From NCBI GenBank assembly GCA_024689505.1, contig JAILDJ010000142.1:1-46283 (forward strand): 46,283 nucleotides of DNA, written 5' to 3'. Position numbers and translations under genes: made by a program. This DNA is from Clostridiales bacterium. GTDB taxonomy: Bacteria > Bacillota > Clostridia > Lachnospirales > Bianqueaceae. Positions 33,168-41,643 of the stretch are shown piece by piece (positions within the stretch are counted from its first letter, which is position 1; the number at the start of each line of letters is the position of its first letter). Under the pieces are notes generated by a model, which did no database searches, was not told where the DNA came from, and was given only the letters and a program-made list of their open reading frames with translations.

Positions 33168-33175
33168 TTGTTCTT

Positions 33176-34189
33176 TTATTTCCTGATGACCTCTACGGCC
33201 ATCTCGGTCTCGAAAATCTGCTGCAAAGGTTCCGTGATCCAAAGCTTCCCATCATCTGTCATCAAGATCATATCAAATGCTTCCGCATGGGCTTTCCAGT
33301 ACTCGATCGACCGCTCCGCCCCCATGACAAAGCACGCGGTCGAAAGCCCGTCGGCCAGCGCTCCATCCGCACTGACGATGGTCACGGAGGCCAGGCCGCT
33401 CTTTGCCGGATATCCATTCGATGGATCCAGGATGTGATGGTATATCTGCCCATTCTCTTCAAAGAAACGTTCATATCCACCGGAGGTGATCACCGCTTTG
33501 TCTGTCAGCGTCAGGACCCCCAGATAGGTGGCAGCGTCATCCGGATGGCGGATGCCGATCCGCCACAGTGTACCGCCCTTGCCTGCTGGTTTTTGACCCA
33601 CACACTGGATGTTGCCGCCCAGGGACAGGACTGCGCCTTCGATATCATAGGCTTCCAATACGGCTGCCGCTCGCGCAGAGGCATATCCTTTCGCTAACGC
33701 CCCCAGATCGATGCCCTGACCTTCATCCAGTTGTACGTTTTGACCGTCCAGCCTCACTCGTCCGGCATCGACACTTTGCAACGTCTTCTCCACCGCTGAC
33801 GCTTCCGGCACCGCCGGATCCCGGCTTGTAAAGCCCCAAAGCTCCATCAGCGGCAGGACCGTGACATCCAAAGCCCTATCCGTCTCCGCATATAAACGCA
33901 GCGCCAGCTCCAGGAGCTCCGCCGTCTCTGGACTGACATCTCCGCCGCCCTCTTTGTTGATCCGGCAGACCTCACTGCGCTCCTCGCCAATGGACCACAA
34001 CTGGTTCAGCCGTTCGATTTCCTTGGCCGCCGCATCCGCGGCCTCCTCTGCTTCTTTGCCGTAACAGGTGATCGTGATGTGTGTGTCCATGGAAAAGATC
34101 TCCCGCCGCACCGGCTCCTTGTGCATCGTACAGCCGGTCATGACCAGGAGGAGCAAACATGCCAAACCTACTGCTGCCGACCGTTTCAT
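33176..34189 (-). CDS. apbE: ApbE-like FAD:protein FMN transferase (lipoprotein)
   Basis: 337 residues from ATG 34189. An N-terminal lipoprotein signal ends in the lipobox MTGC (Cys at about 20), so it is lipid-anchored outside the cell. The ApbE core shows SMDTHITITCYG, LDVTVLPLMELWGF, VDLGALAKGYASA (as GIDLGALAKGYASA), SLGGNI and the metal-binding GGYERFFEENG ... DPSNGYPAK. It attaches FMN to extracellular flavoproteins. Its ATG overlaps the Gx transporter stop. A flavinylation target is not in the window. Confidence 0.93.
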   Translation of the reverse strand: MKRSAAVGLACLLLLVMTGCTMHKEPVRREIFSMDTHITITCYGKEAEEAADAAAKEIERLNQLWSIGEERSEVCRINKEGGGDVSPETAELLELALRLYAETDRALDVTVLPLMELWGFTSRDPAVPEASAVEKTLQSVDAGRVRLDGQNVQLDEGQGIDLGALAKGYASARAAAVLEAYDIEGAVLSLGGNIQCVGQKPAGKGGTLWRIGIRHPDDAATYLGVLTLTDKAVITSGGYERFFEENGQIYHHILDPSNGYPAKSGLASVTIVSADGALADGLSTACFVMGAERSIEYWKAHAEAFDMILMTDDGKLWITEPLQQIFETEMAVEVIRK

Positions 34190-34698
34190 AGCGGTGCCCC
34201 CTCCTTCCATTGCCGGACCACGGGTCCCAACCGTCGGACGAGTTCAAAACCGATCAGACCGATCACGGTGCCGGCGGCCATGCCGGAGAACCACAGCACC
34301 GCCAGATACCAAGCGATACGGGTCGTTTCCAGCACCAGCATGGCCACCAGGATCTGTCCTATATTATGCATGAGGCCGCCGGCCACGCTGACAGTGACCG
34401 TATGGAACTTCTTCTGCAAAACGATCATGGTCAAGCCGCTGAGCAGTGCCCCGGCAGCGCTGTAGGCCAGACTCATCCCATTGCCGAACATCAGACCGAC
34501 CAAAAGCACGCGCAGCAGATTGACGCCGATGGCCGCTCCTTTCCCCAGCATGTACAGCGCACAGACAACGACGATATTGGTCAGCCCCAGTTTAACGCCT
34601 GGTACCGCAAAAAAAGCCGGCAGCTGGGCTTCCACATAACTGAGAAGCAGCGCCAGCGCGATCAACATCCCATAGATCGCAATCGTTCTCGTTTTCAT
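34186..34698 (-). CDS. Gx transporter family membrane protein (heptaprenyl-diphosphate synthase component I-like)
   Basis: 170 residues, about five membrane segments (MLIALALLLSYVEAQLP, LGLTNIVVVCALYMLGKGAAIGVNLLRVLLVGLMFG, SLAYSAAGALLSGL, VSVAGGLMHNIGQILVAMLVLETT, WYLAVLWFSGMAAGTVIG). LPxFxAxPGVKLGLTNI is the family mark. The family is found with ApbE and FMN-binding proteins. The start MKTRTIAIYGMLIAL is conserved. The ATG has no Shine-Dalgarno and lies six bases after a -10 box, so the mRNA may be leaderless. Confidence 0.85.
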   Translation of the reverse strand: MKTRTIAIYGMLIALALLLSYVEAQLPAFFAVPGVKLGLTNIVVVCALYMLGKGAAIGVNLLRVLLVGLMFGNGMSLAYSAAGALLSGLTMIVLQKKFHTVTVSVAGGLMHNIGQILVAMLVLETTRIAWYLAVLWFSGMAAGTVIGLIGFELVRRLGPVVRQWKEGAPL

Positions 34699-34704
34699 AT
34701 TATG

Positions 34705-34733
34705 ATTGTACTTCTTTTGTCAGGTTTTGTCCA
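34705..34733 (-). promoter_or_regulatory. Promoter of the Gx transporter-apbE (and perhaps sulfoglycolysis) unit
   Basis: On the minus strand TGGACA (34733-34728), 17-base spacer, TACAAT (34710-34705). The -10 box is six bases from the ATG, so transcription would begin at or next to the start codon. Confidence 0.65.
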
Positions 34734-34740
34734 GTTTTAC

Positions 34741-34792
34741 CAAAACAAAAGAACAGCCGTTACTGACTCTTCACGAATCGCAACGACTGTTC
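34741..34792 (-). terminator. Terminator of the small basic protein gene
   Basis: GAACAG-x-CGTT paired with AACG-x-CTGTTC across a 20-base loop. In the minus direction it is followed by TTTTGTTTTG. It lies about 18 bases after the stop at 34811. Confidence 0.7.
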
Positions 34793-34810
34793 CTTTTATG
34801 GTCTTCCGAT

Positions 34811-35035
34811 TTATGCCACCTGAGGTACGCGGGTCTTTTTCAGGCCAAGAAGGCCAAGACCTGCCTTGCGGGCTTCCATCTCCTGATAGATCTTTTCCGC
34901 TAAAGCTTCCTTTTTATTAAAAAGCGGCTTTGTGATACGATGCTGCCGTTTGTGGTTTTTGCTGTACACCATCTGAAGTTCAGCTGTCTGAACGTCTTCG
35001 GCCAACATACGCGTGTAAAGATACGTGTTATTCAT
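34811..35035 (-). CDS. Unknown small basic protein
   Basis: 74 residues from ATG 35035, preceded by AAAGGAG. The longer frame to 35089 has no ribosome binding site. The sequence is rich in Lys, Arg and His (SKNHKRQHRITKPLFNKKEALAEKIYQEMEARKAG). No family recognised. It has its own consensus promoter and terminator, so it is a single-gene unit. A nucleic-acid-binding or ribosome-associated role is possible but only from charge. Confidence 0.65.
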   Translation of the reverse strand: MNNTYLYTRMLAEDVQTAELQMVYSKNHKRQHRITKPLFNKKEALAEKIYQEMEARKAGLGLLGLKKTRVPQVA

Positions 35036-35089
35036 CTTGGAGAACTCCTTTCCTGGTAATGGATCGCCAGTTCTCTCCCGAACTGACAT

Positions 35090-35122
35090 ACATATGATAT
35101 CATATGTTTATAAATTTGTCAA
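35090..35122 (-). promoter_or_regulatory. Promoter with palindromic operator-like site
   Basis: On the minus strand TTGACA (35122-35117), 17-base spacer, TATCAT (35099-35094). A perfect 18-base palindrome ACATATGATATCATATGT (35090-35107) covers the -10 box. A repressor site is likely. Confidence 0.65.
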
Positions 35123-35216
35123 CATTAATTTATAAATTATATCGTAAATTATTATAAAGATAATTTTCTTTCTTTTCTGTGGATTTCCGGGATTTAGTTT
35201 GATATAATTTAGTTGG

Positions 35217-35230
35217 TATAGTATGTACTA
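35217..35230 (+). promoter_or_regulatory. Inverted repeat upstream of the receptor gene
   Basis: ATAGTA-TG-TACTAT, a near-palindrome about 50 bases before ATG 35280, next to a TATAAT-like stretch at about 35202-35207. Possible operator; no clear -35. Confidence 0.35.
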
Positions 35231-35279
35231 TGCTTTTTTTACTTTACAGTTTCTACCTTGAAAAGGATCATTTCATACG

Positions 35280-38200
35280 ATGAAAGTCATTCGAACCTAT
35301 AACAGATCTTCTGCAGCACAGAAAAAGAGCCTTCTGTTTCTGAGTTTCATGCTCGTCCTGGCCGTCCTAGGCGGTGTTTTTGCCATGCCTTCCTATGCGG
35401 CCGTCAGCATGCCGGTCACATTGTCGATCAATGCTTCCGGCGGCCGCAACGGGACTGTGTCCGTCGATCCGGTCTATCACAGCGAGAGTTGTTCTTCCGT
35501 ATTATATGATAATACAAATGGACTTCCTACATCTGAGGCCAATGCCATCGCCCAGACCGAAGAAGGTTTCATCTGGATCGGCGGCTACAGCGGCCTGATC
35601 CGGTACGATGGCAATGATTTTGTCCGGATCGATTCCACCAAAACAGGACTGACCAGCGTCCGAAGCCTCTATGTCGATCATCTGAATCGTCTGTGGATCG
35701 GTACGAATGATAATGGAGTCGTCATCATGGAAAACGATGAATTCCATAATTGGGACCGCACGGCAGGTCTGCCGGCCGACCAGGTCGTCGACCTTGTGGA
35801 AGATAGTTTTGGCATCGTCTATGGTGCTACCCCTTCGGGCATCATCGTGTTCGAGCCTGATATGGAACCCCATACCATCGAAGATCTGCGCGTATCCGGT
35901 GCTTCGATCCGCCACTTCGCTCGAACGATCGACGGTATGGTCTACTGTCTGAAAGACAATGGTGATATTTTTACCCTGCAGGATGGCATGATCATCGATT
36001 ATCTTTCCCGGGATGACAACCCGATCGCTCAGGAATACGAGAGCAAGAACGACAGCAAAAGGAAGATCAACAGCATCCTTCCGGATCCTCGCAGTCCCGG
36101 TTCCCTGTTCGTTGCAACGGATGACAGTGTGATCCATCACATCTCCCTGCGCCAGAAAAAAGAAGATGACACGGTGCATGTCGAAGTCAGCACCCTTGGC
36201 GCTATTTCACGCATGGAATATATCAATGATCAGTTGTGGATCTGCGCGCGCAATGGTATCGGTGTGTATGATGAACAAGGGATCCACGTTCTGGATACAT
36301 TGCCCATGAACAATTCCTGCGGCCACGTCATGACCGACTATGAAGGCAATCTCTGGTTCACTTCCACCCGCCAGGGCGTCATGAAGATCGTACCGAACCG
36401 TTTCATGGACATCTTCGAGCGCTGCAATGCAGAACATACCGTTGTCAACGGAACCTGTCTCAAAGATGATCTGCTGTACCTGGGTACCGACAGCGGTCTG
36501 GTCGTACTGGATCTGACAAAGAACGAAGAAGTCAAAAAGATCAAGCTCAGTGAGGCGAAGACAGCTTCTGGCAAGGATCTGGAAGCCAAGGATCTTATCG
36601 AGTATCTGAATGGCAGCCGTATCCGCTCCATCATCAAAGACAGCAAAGATCGGCTCTGGATCTCCACCTGGTATGATCTGGGTCTGCTCTGCTACGATGA
36701 CGGCAAGCTCACAGCGTATACGACCGATGACGGCCTGTACACGAATCAGATCCGCACGGTCGTGGAACGGGAAGACGGTTCTTTCCTGGTCGCACTTACC
36801 GGCGGTGTCAACGTGATCAAAAACGGACGTGTCACCAGTGGATACAGTTCCGGCATCGGCATCCGCAATTTGGAGACGCTTTCCGTCGCTGAAGGTTTCA
36901 ACGGATCCATCATCGTCGGCACGGACGGAGGCGGCATGTACATCGTCAGCAACTCAGGCGTGCGTCATATCGGCCGGGAAGCCGGGCTTTCCTCCGAGAT
37001 CATCATGCGCATCAAACGCGATCCCACCCGGAACATCTACTGGCTCATCACCAGTAATTCCCTCTCCTACATGACGGAAGATTACGACGTCATCACGATC
37101 CAGAACTTCCCCTATACCAACAACTTCGATATTTACTTCAATGATAAAGACGAAGCTTGGATCCTGAGCAGTAACGGTCTGTATGTGATCCCTGTGGAGG
37201 ATCTGCTGAAAAACGAAGCGATCGATCCGATCCATTACCGCCATTCCGATGGAATGCCCTGCTATCCGACGAGCAACTCATACAGTGAATTGACAGTTGA
37301 TGGCGACCTGTATATCGCCGGCAACACCGGCAGTGCCTTGGTCAACATCAATGACCCCATGTCCGATCTGTCAGATCTCAGGATGGCTGTTCCGTATATC
37401 GACGTGGATGGAACCAGGGTCTATCCGAATGGTCCAAATCATTTCACCGTACACAGTCAGACGCAGAAATTGACTGTATATCCATTCATCTACAACTACT
37501 CATTGATCGATCCTATCGTCACATATCGTCTGAAGCGTTTCGACCGTGCGCAAACGACCATCATGCGCAGTGAGCTGGCCCCCATCACCTATACCAATTT
37601 GCCCGGCGGCACCTATACTTTCATCATGGAGGTCAAAGATGCCATGGGGCATGAGAGCCGAATGCTATCGATCACGATCGCAAAAGCCAAGGCTTTCTAC
37701 GAGGAAGTATGGTTCTACGTCTATGCTCCTGTGGGCCTCCTGCTGGCTGTGTTCTTCGGCGTCCGCCACTATATCAGAAGACGGATCCGGATCCTGGAAG
37801 AAAAACATCATGAAGAAAGTGAACGCCAGCGGATGCATTCCGAACTGAATATGGGTGCGCAGATCCAGGCAGCAATGCTGCCGCCGGTCGATCCGCCTAC
37901 TTTCACCCGGGATGAATTTACGATCTTTGCTTCGATGGTTCCTGCCAAGGAAGTCGGTGGTGATTTTTACGATTTCTTCCTGGTCGATGAAGATCATCTG
38001 GGTCTGGTGATCGCCGACGTCAGCGGCAAGGGCATCCCCGCCGCCCTCTTCATGATGATCTCGAAATCCATCCTGCAAAGCACCGCGAAGATGAGTCATT
38101 CTCCGGCAGATATCCTGACGAAGACCAATGAATCCATCTGCTCCAACAACCGTCTGGACATGTTCGTTACGGTCTGGCTTGGCATCCTGGAATTATCCAC

Positions 38201-38582
38201 AGGAAAACTGATCGCAGCCAATGCCGGCCATGAATATCCTGTCCTCAGCCAGCCCGGCAAGCCATTCGAACTGATCAAAGATAAACATGGCCTCGTCATC
38301 GGCGGCATGGATGGTGTGCGGTACAAAGAATATGAACTGCAGCTGAAGCCCGGCGCCCGATTGTTCGTCTATACCGATGGTATTCCGGAATCCACCAATA
38401 CCGAAAACGAGTTGTTCGGCAACGACCGCATGCTGGAAGCTCTCAATAGCGCACCGCTCGCCTCACCGCGCGAATTGCTCGATATCGTCGGCAAAGCCGC
38501 GAACGACTTCATGATCGGCGCCGAACAATTCGACGATATGACCATGCTGTGCATCGAGTACAAAGGTCCACAGACGAAGTAA
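35280..38582 (+). CDS. Membrane receptor: beta-propeller sensor with SpoIIE-type PP2C phosphatase
   Basis: 1100 residues. Signal peptide 1-40 (KKSLLFLSFMLVLAVLGGVFA, cleavage near SYAA). Residues 70-720 are repeats of a two-component-regulator propeller (WIGGYSGLIRYDG, LWIGTNDNGVVIMEN, LWISTWYDLGLLCYDDG, and more). A Y_Y_Y-like Ig domain follows around 720-795. One membrane helix (about 808-828, FYVYAPVGLLLAVFFGV), a short coiled coil, then the phosphatase from 850: LNMGAQIQAAMLPP, VGGDFYDFF (metal-binding Asp), GLVIADVSGKGIPAALFM, and FDDMTMLCIEY. It probably senses an extracellular ligand and dephosphorylates an anti-sigma antagonist or similar Ser/Thr target. None is in the window. Ribosome binding site is weak (AAGGA 12 bases upstream). 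Confidence 0.9.
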   Translation: MKVIRTYNRSSAAQKKSLLFLSFMLVLAVLGGVFAMPSYAAVSMPVTLSINASGGRNGTVSVDPVYHSESCSSVLYDNTNGLPTSEANAIAQTEEGFIWIGGYSGLIRYDGNDFVRIDSTKTGLTSVRSLYVDHLNRLWIGTNDNGVVIMENDEFHNWDRTAGLPADQVVDLVEDSFGIVYGATPSGIIVFEPDMEPHTIEDLRVSGASIRHFARTIDGMVYCLKDNGDIFTLQDGMIIDYLSRDDNPIAQEYESKNDSKRKINSILPDPRSPGSLFVATDDSVIHHISLRQKKEDDTVHVEVSTLGAISRMEYINDQLWICARNGIGVYDEQGIHVLDTLPMNNSCGHVMTDYEGNLWFTSTRQGVMKIVPNRFMDIFERCNAEHTVVNGTCLKDDLLYLGTDSGLVVLDLTKNEEVKKIKLSEAKTASGKDLEAKDLIEYLNGSRIRSIIKDSKDRLWISTWYDLGLLCYDDGKLTAYTTDDGLYTNQIRTVVEREDGSFLVALTGGVNVIKNGRVTSGYSSGIGIRNLETLSVAEGFNGSIIVGTDGGGMYIVSNSGVRHIGREAGLSSEIIMRIKRDPTRNIYWLITSNSLSYMTEDYDVITIQNFPYTNNFDIYFNDKDEAWILSSNGLYVIPVEDLLKNEAIDPIHYRHSDGMPCYPTSNSYSELTVDGDLYIAGNTGSALVNINDPMSDLSDLRMAVPYIDVDGTRVYPNGPNHFTVHSQTQKLTVYPFIYNYSLIDPIVTYRLKRFDRAQTTIMRSELAPITYTNLPGGTYTFIMEVKDAMGHESRMLSITIAKAKAFYEEVWFYVYAPVGLLLAVFFGVRHYIRRRIRILEEKHHEESERQRMHSELNMGAQIQAAMLPPVDPPTFTRDEFTIFASMVPAKEVGGDFYDFFLVDEDHLGLVIADVSGKGIPAALFMMISKSILQSTAKMSHSPADILTKTNESICSNNRLDMFVTVWLGILELSTGKLIAANAGHEYPVLSQPGKPFELIKDKHGLVIGGMDGVRYKEYELQLKPGARLFVYTDGIPESTNTENELFGNDRMLEALNSAPLASPRELLDIVGKAANDFMIGAEQFDDMTMLCIEYKGPQTK

Positions 38583-38593
38583 CGCAGAAAAAC

Positions 38594-38622
38594 AAAAAGA
38601 TCCATGTATATGGATCTTTTTT
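38594..38622. terminator. Bidirectional terminator between the receptor and lacI genes
   Basis: AAAAAGATCCAT / ATGGATCTTTTT with a four-base loop (GTAT), T-runs on both strands. It lies between convergent genes. Confidence 0.85.
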
Positions 38623-38660
38623 CTTTTCAGATGATGCGGCGGTCCTGGACCTATCGCAGG

Positions 38661-39719
38661 TCATTCTCTAGGCTCTTTTACACTGTCCCTGACCACCAGT
38701 TCCGTCGAGATCGAGATCTTCATGGGAACATGCACGGTATCAGACTCTGCCAGGCGGTTCAGGCGCATGATCAAAGCCACGCATTCACGTCCGATGCGGT
38801 GTCTGGAACTGCGCACGGTCGTCAGCTGCGGATCGATGACCCGGCTGATCGGGTTATCATCGAAGCCTATGACCGATACATCTTCAGGCACACGATACCC
38901 AACTTTACGCAGTGCCATGATCGTACGGACTGCTTCCTTATCGTTCTCCGCAAGCACGGCCGTGGGCATGTGTTCGATCGAACGGAACTGCTCTTCCAAC
39001 ACTGTCGTGTCCATAGGGCCTTTCTCCTGCCCTGCGGTAAAATAGTACTCTCTATGGTCGCGCAGTTTATGATCTTTCAGCGCTCTGCGGTATGAGATCC
39101 TGCGCTCTTCAGCTGAGTCGGATTCGAAGCCGCTGGTCACAAAGCCCAGCTCCCTATGGCCCAGTTTTTTCAGATATTCAACGATGATATAGAAGCTCTG
39201 CCGGTCGTCCACGTTGACCGCATTGACCGCCCGGGTCGGGTCGAACGCATCGATGAACACATAAGGCAGATGCAGCGCGTCCAACTCTTCCAGGATCTCG
39301 TCGGTGATGCCATCACAGACCACGATCAAACCCAGCACGTCCCCTGCCCGGCGGATGGCTTTTGCCAGATCCTCGCTCTGCCGATAGATGACCAGCAAGT
39401 TGCAGTCCGTTTCCTGTGCTTCCTGCTGTGCACCTTCCTGGACGCCGGAATAAAAGGCGTACATATCCTCCCACTCGCTGCCCTTGCTGCGATAGGACAG
39501 GTATACGATCGATGGGCGGGACCTGTCCTCCATCGATTGACGATTCTTTTTCTTGCTCATGCCGGAACGTTCGGTCAGCATGTCCCCATAGCCCAGTTCG
39601 ATGATCTGCTGGGTCAGCCGATCGCGGAGCGTCTGGCTCAGGCCCGGTTTATGATTCAGCAGCAGTGAGATCGTCGCAGGTGACACACCCAACAACTGCG
39701 CCAAATCTTTTGATTTCAT
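38661..39719 (-). CDS. LacI-family transcription regulator
   Basis: 352 residues. N-terminal HTH: KSKDLAQLLGVSPATISLLLNHKPGLSQTLRDRL. A long basic linker (GMSKKKNRQSMEDRSR) replaces part of the usual hinge helix. The periplasmic-binding-protein-like domain begins about residue 68 (SIVYLSYRS) and ends with SVIGFDDNPISRVIDPQLTTV, typical of the family. The effector is probably a sugar or other small ligand; no target operon is evident except its own promoter region, which has a large inverted repeat. It is convergent to the phosphatase receptor. Confidence 0.9.
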   Translation of the reverse strand: MKSKDLAQLLGVSPATISLLLNHKPGLSQTLRDRLTQQIIELGYGDMLTERSGMSKKKNRQSMEDRSRPSIVYLSYRSKGSEWEDMYAFYSGVQEGAQQEAQETDCNLLVIYRQSEDLAKAIRRAGDVLGLIVVCDGITDEILEELDALHLPYVFIDAFDPTRAVNAVNVDDRQSFYIIVEYLKKLGHRELGFVTSGFESDSAEERRISYRRALKDHKLRDHREYYFTAGQEKGPMDTTVLEEQFRSIEHMPTAVLAENDKEAVRTIMALRKVGYRVPEDVSVIGFDDNPISRVIDPQLTTVRSSRHRIGRECVALIMRLNRLAESDTVHVPMKISISTELVVRDSVKEPRE

Positions 39720-39725
39720 AAGAAG

Positions 39726-39777
39726 ATCCTCTATTCTGTTATAAATTTACGTTATATTTATAAACAGTATAGAGGAT
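39726..39777 (-). promoter_or_regulatory. Large inverted repeat over the lacI promoter and ribosome binding site
   Basis: Outer arms ATCCTCTAT / ATAGAGGAT, inner arms CTGTTATAAAT / ATTTATAAACAG with one extra base. It spans from the -10 box (TATACT, 39771-39766) to the SD (AGAGGAT). A candidate operator for LacI-type autoregulation. Confidence 0.5.
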
Positions 39778-39794
39778 TTTTCTTAACTTTGCAA
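39766..39794 (-). promoter_or_regulatory. Promoter of the lacI-family gene
   Basis: On the minus strand TTGCAA (39794-39789), 17-base spacer, TATACT (39771-39766), about 46 bases before ATG 39719. Confidence 0.65.
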
Positions 39795-39807
39795 GTGATT
39801 CATGCAC

Positions 39808-41643
39808 TTATTCTACTGTCACGCTTTTTGCCAGATTGCGCGGTTTGTCGACGTCCAGTCCACGAGCCACGCTGATATAATAGCCGATCAGCTGCAGCGG
39901 GACGACTGCCAGGGACGTTGCAAAGTGCTCGTCCGTGCGGGGCACATAGACCGCGAAGTCCACCGTGTCCTCGATCTCATAATGACCGTTGGTCGTGAGG
40001 CCTGCCAGATAGGCGCCGCGCGCCTTACATTCCACCATGTTGGACAGCGTCTTCTCATGCAGACCGCTCTGTGTCAAGGAACCGATGACCAATGTCCCAT
40101 CCTCGATGAGGCTGATGGTTCCATGCTTGAGTTCTCCCGCCGCATAGGCTTCACTGTGGATATAACTGATCTCCTTACATTTCAGGCTGCCTTCCATGGC
40201 AATGGCGTAATCGATCCCGCGGCCGATGAAGAAGATATCATGCGCAGCCGCGAATTTAGAAGCAAACCACTGCAGGCGCTCCTTATCTTCCAGGATCCGG
40301 CCGATCTTGTCCGGCAGAGTCTCCAACTCGTTGATATAACCTGTGTACGCAGTGTCGTCGATCTCTCCCCGCACCTTCGCGAACTGGATGGCCAGGAGGT
40401 ATCCGGCGATCAGCTGGGCGCTGTAGGCCTTGGTGGTCGCCACCGCGATTTCCGGCCCAGCCAATGTGTAAAAGACAGCGTCTGCTTCCCGGGCTATGGA
40501 ACTGCCCACCGTATTGACGATGGCCAGGGTCTTTACTCCGCGCTCCTTGGATTCCCGAAGCGCCGCCAGGCTATCGGCCGTCTCGCCCGACTGGCTGATG
40601 ATGACGACCAGTCCATTTTTGCTCAGGCGGATGGGACGATAGCGGAATTCCGAGGCCAGTTCGACACGGACCGGCACTCCGGTCAGATCCTCCATCACAT
40701 ACTGCAGCGCCATACCCACGTGATAGGCTGAGCCGCAGGCTACGATGTAGATCTGATCGATGCTGCGGATCAATTCGTCATCCAGTTCCGGCACCAGCTG
40801 GATCGCTCCATCTCTGACGGCGGAATGCAAGGTATCCGCGACCGCACGCGGCTGCTCGTGGATCTCCTTCATCATGAAATGCTGGAATCCGCCCTTTTCT
40901 GCGGCTTCCGCATCCCACTTGATGGTCGTTTTTTCCTTCTCGATCTGGTCACCGTCCAGGTTGAAGAATCTGGCACCATTACCGTCGATGCAGGCCATCT
41001 CCAGATTGCCGATGTAGTATACATCACGTGTATAGGACAGGATCGCCGGCACGTCGGAAGCGATATAGGAAGCTTCTCTGCCAACGCCGATGATCATGGG
41101 GCTGTCCTTACGGGCTGCCCAGATCTCACCAGGATAATCCTTGAACAGGACCGCCAGCGCATAGGAACCACGCACACGCACCATGGTCTTGGCCAGGGCG
41201 TCGATCGGACCCATCTGATACTTCTTATAATAATAATCGATCAGTTTGACGACGACTTCCGTATCGGTCTGCGTATGGAAGGCATAACCGTTGCGGACCA
41301 GTTTTTCCTTCAGTTCCTGATAGTTCTCGATGATCCCATTATGGACCGCGACGACATTGCCGTCATCACTGGCGTGCGGGTGAGAATTCAGCTCTGAGGG
41401 CTCGCCATGCGTCGCCCAACGTGTATGACCGATACCGGTCGTCCCGTTCAGGCTCTGTCCATTATCGGTCTTCTGCCGCAGGACCTCGATCCGGCCTTTG
41501 GCTTTGACGATACGGACCGGCTCATTGCCATCGCGCACCGCCAGTCCCGCAGAGTCATACCCTCGATATTCCAGTTTGGCCAGTCCTTCCAGCAGGATCG
41601 GCGCCGCCTTTTCTTTTCCAACGTATCCTACGATTCCACACAT
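39808..41643 (-). CDS. glmS: Glutamine:fructose-6-phosphate aminotransferase
   Basis: 611 residues from ATG 41643, which opens MCGIVGYVG; the N-terminal Cys is the glutaminase nucleophile. The frame continues upstream, but the Cys-1 rule and GGAG eleven bases upstream fix the start. Glutaminase motifs GIGHTRWATHG and NSHPHAS are present. The isomerase half has two SIS domains (ACGSAYHVGMALQYVMEDL, SQSGETADSLAALRESK) and the C-terminal LAKSVTVE. It makes glucosamine-6-phosphate for peptidoglycan. Its start overlaps the upstream GlmU-like gene by 16 bases. No room for a glmS ribozyme. Confidence 0.97.
   Translation of the reverse strand: MCGIVGYVGKEKAAPILLEGLAKLEYRGYDSAGLAVRDGNEPVRIVKAKGRIEVLRQKTDNGQSLNGTTGIGHTRWATHGEPSELNSHPHASDDGNVVAVHNGIIENYQELKEKLVRNGYAFHTQTDTEVVVKLIDYYYKKYQMGPIDALAKTMVRVRGSYALAVLFKDYPGEIWAARKDSPMIIGVGREASYIASDVPAILSYTRDVYYIGNLEMACIDGNGARFFNLDGDQIEKEKTTIKWDAEAAEKGGFQHFMMKEIHEQPRAVADTLHSAVRDGAIQLVPELDDELIRSIDQIYIVACGSAYHVGMALQYVMEDLTGVPVRVELASEFRYRPIRLSKNGLVVIISQSGETADSLAALRESKERGVKTLAIVNTVGSSIAREADAVFYTLAGPEIAVATTKAYSAQLIAGYLLAIQFAKVRGEIDDTAYTGYINELETLPDKIGRILEDKERLQWFASKFAAAHDIFFIGRGIDYAIAMEGSLKCKEISYIHSEAYAAGELKHGTISLIEDGTLVIGSLTQSGLHEKTLSNMVECKARGAYLAGLTTNGHYEIEDTVDFAVYVPRTDEHFATSLAVVPLQLIGYYISVARGLDVDKPRNLAKSVTVE

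Noticed and set aside
33144-33175. Intrinsic terminator on the plus strand after the hairpin
   Set aside because: The T-rich tail is on the plus strand, where no gene ends.
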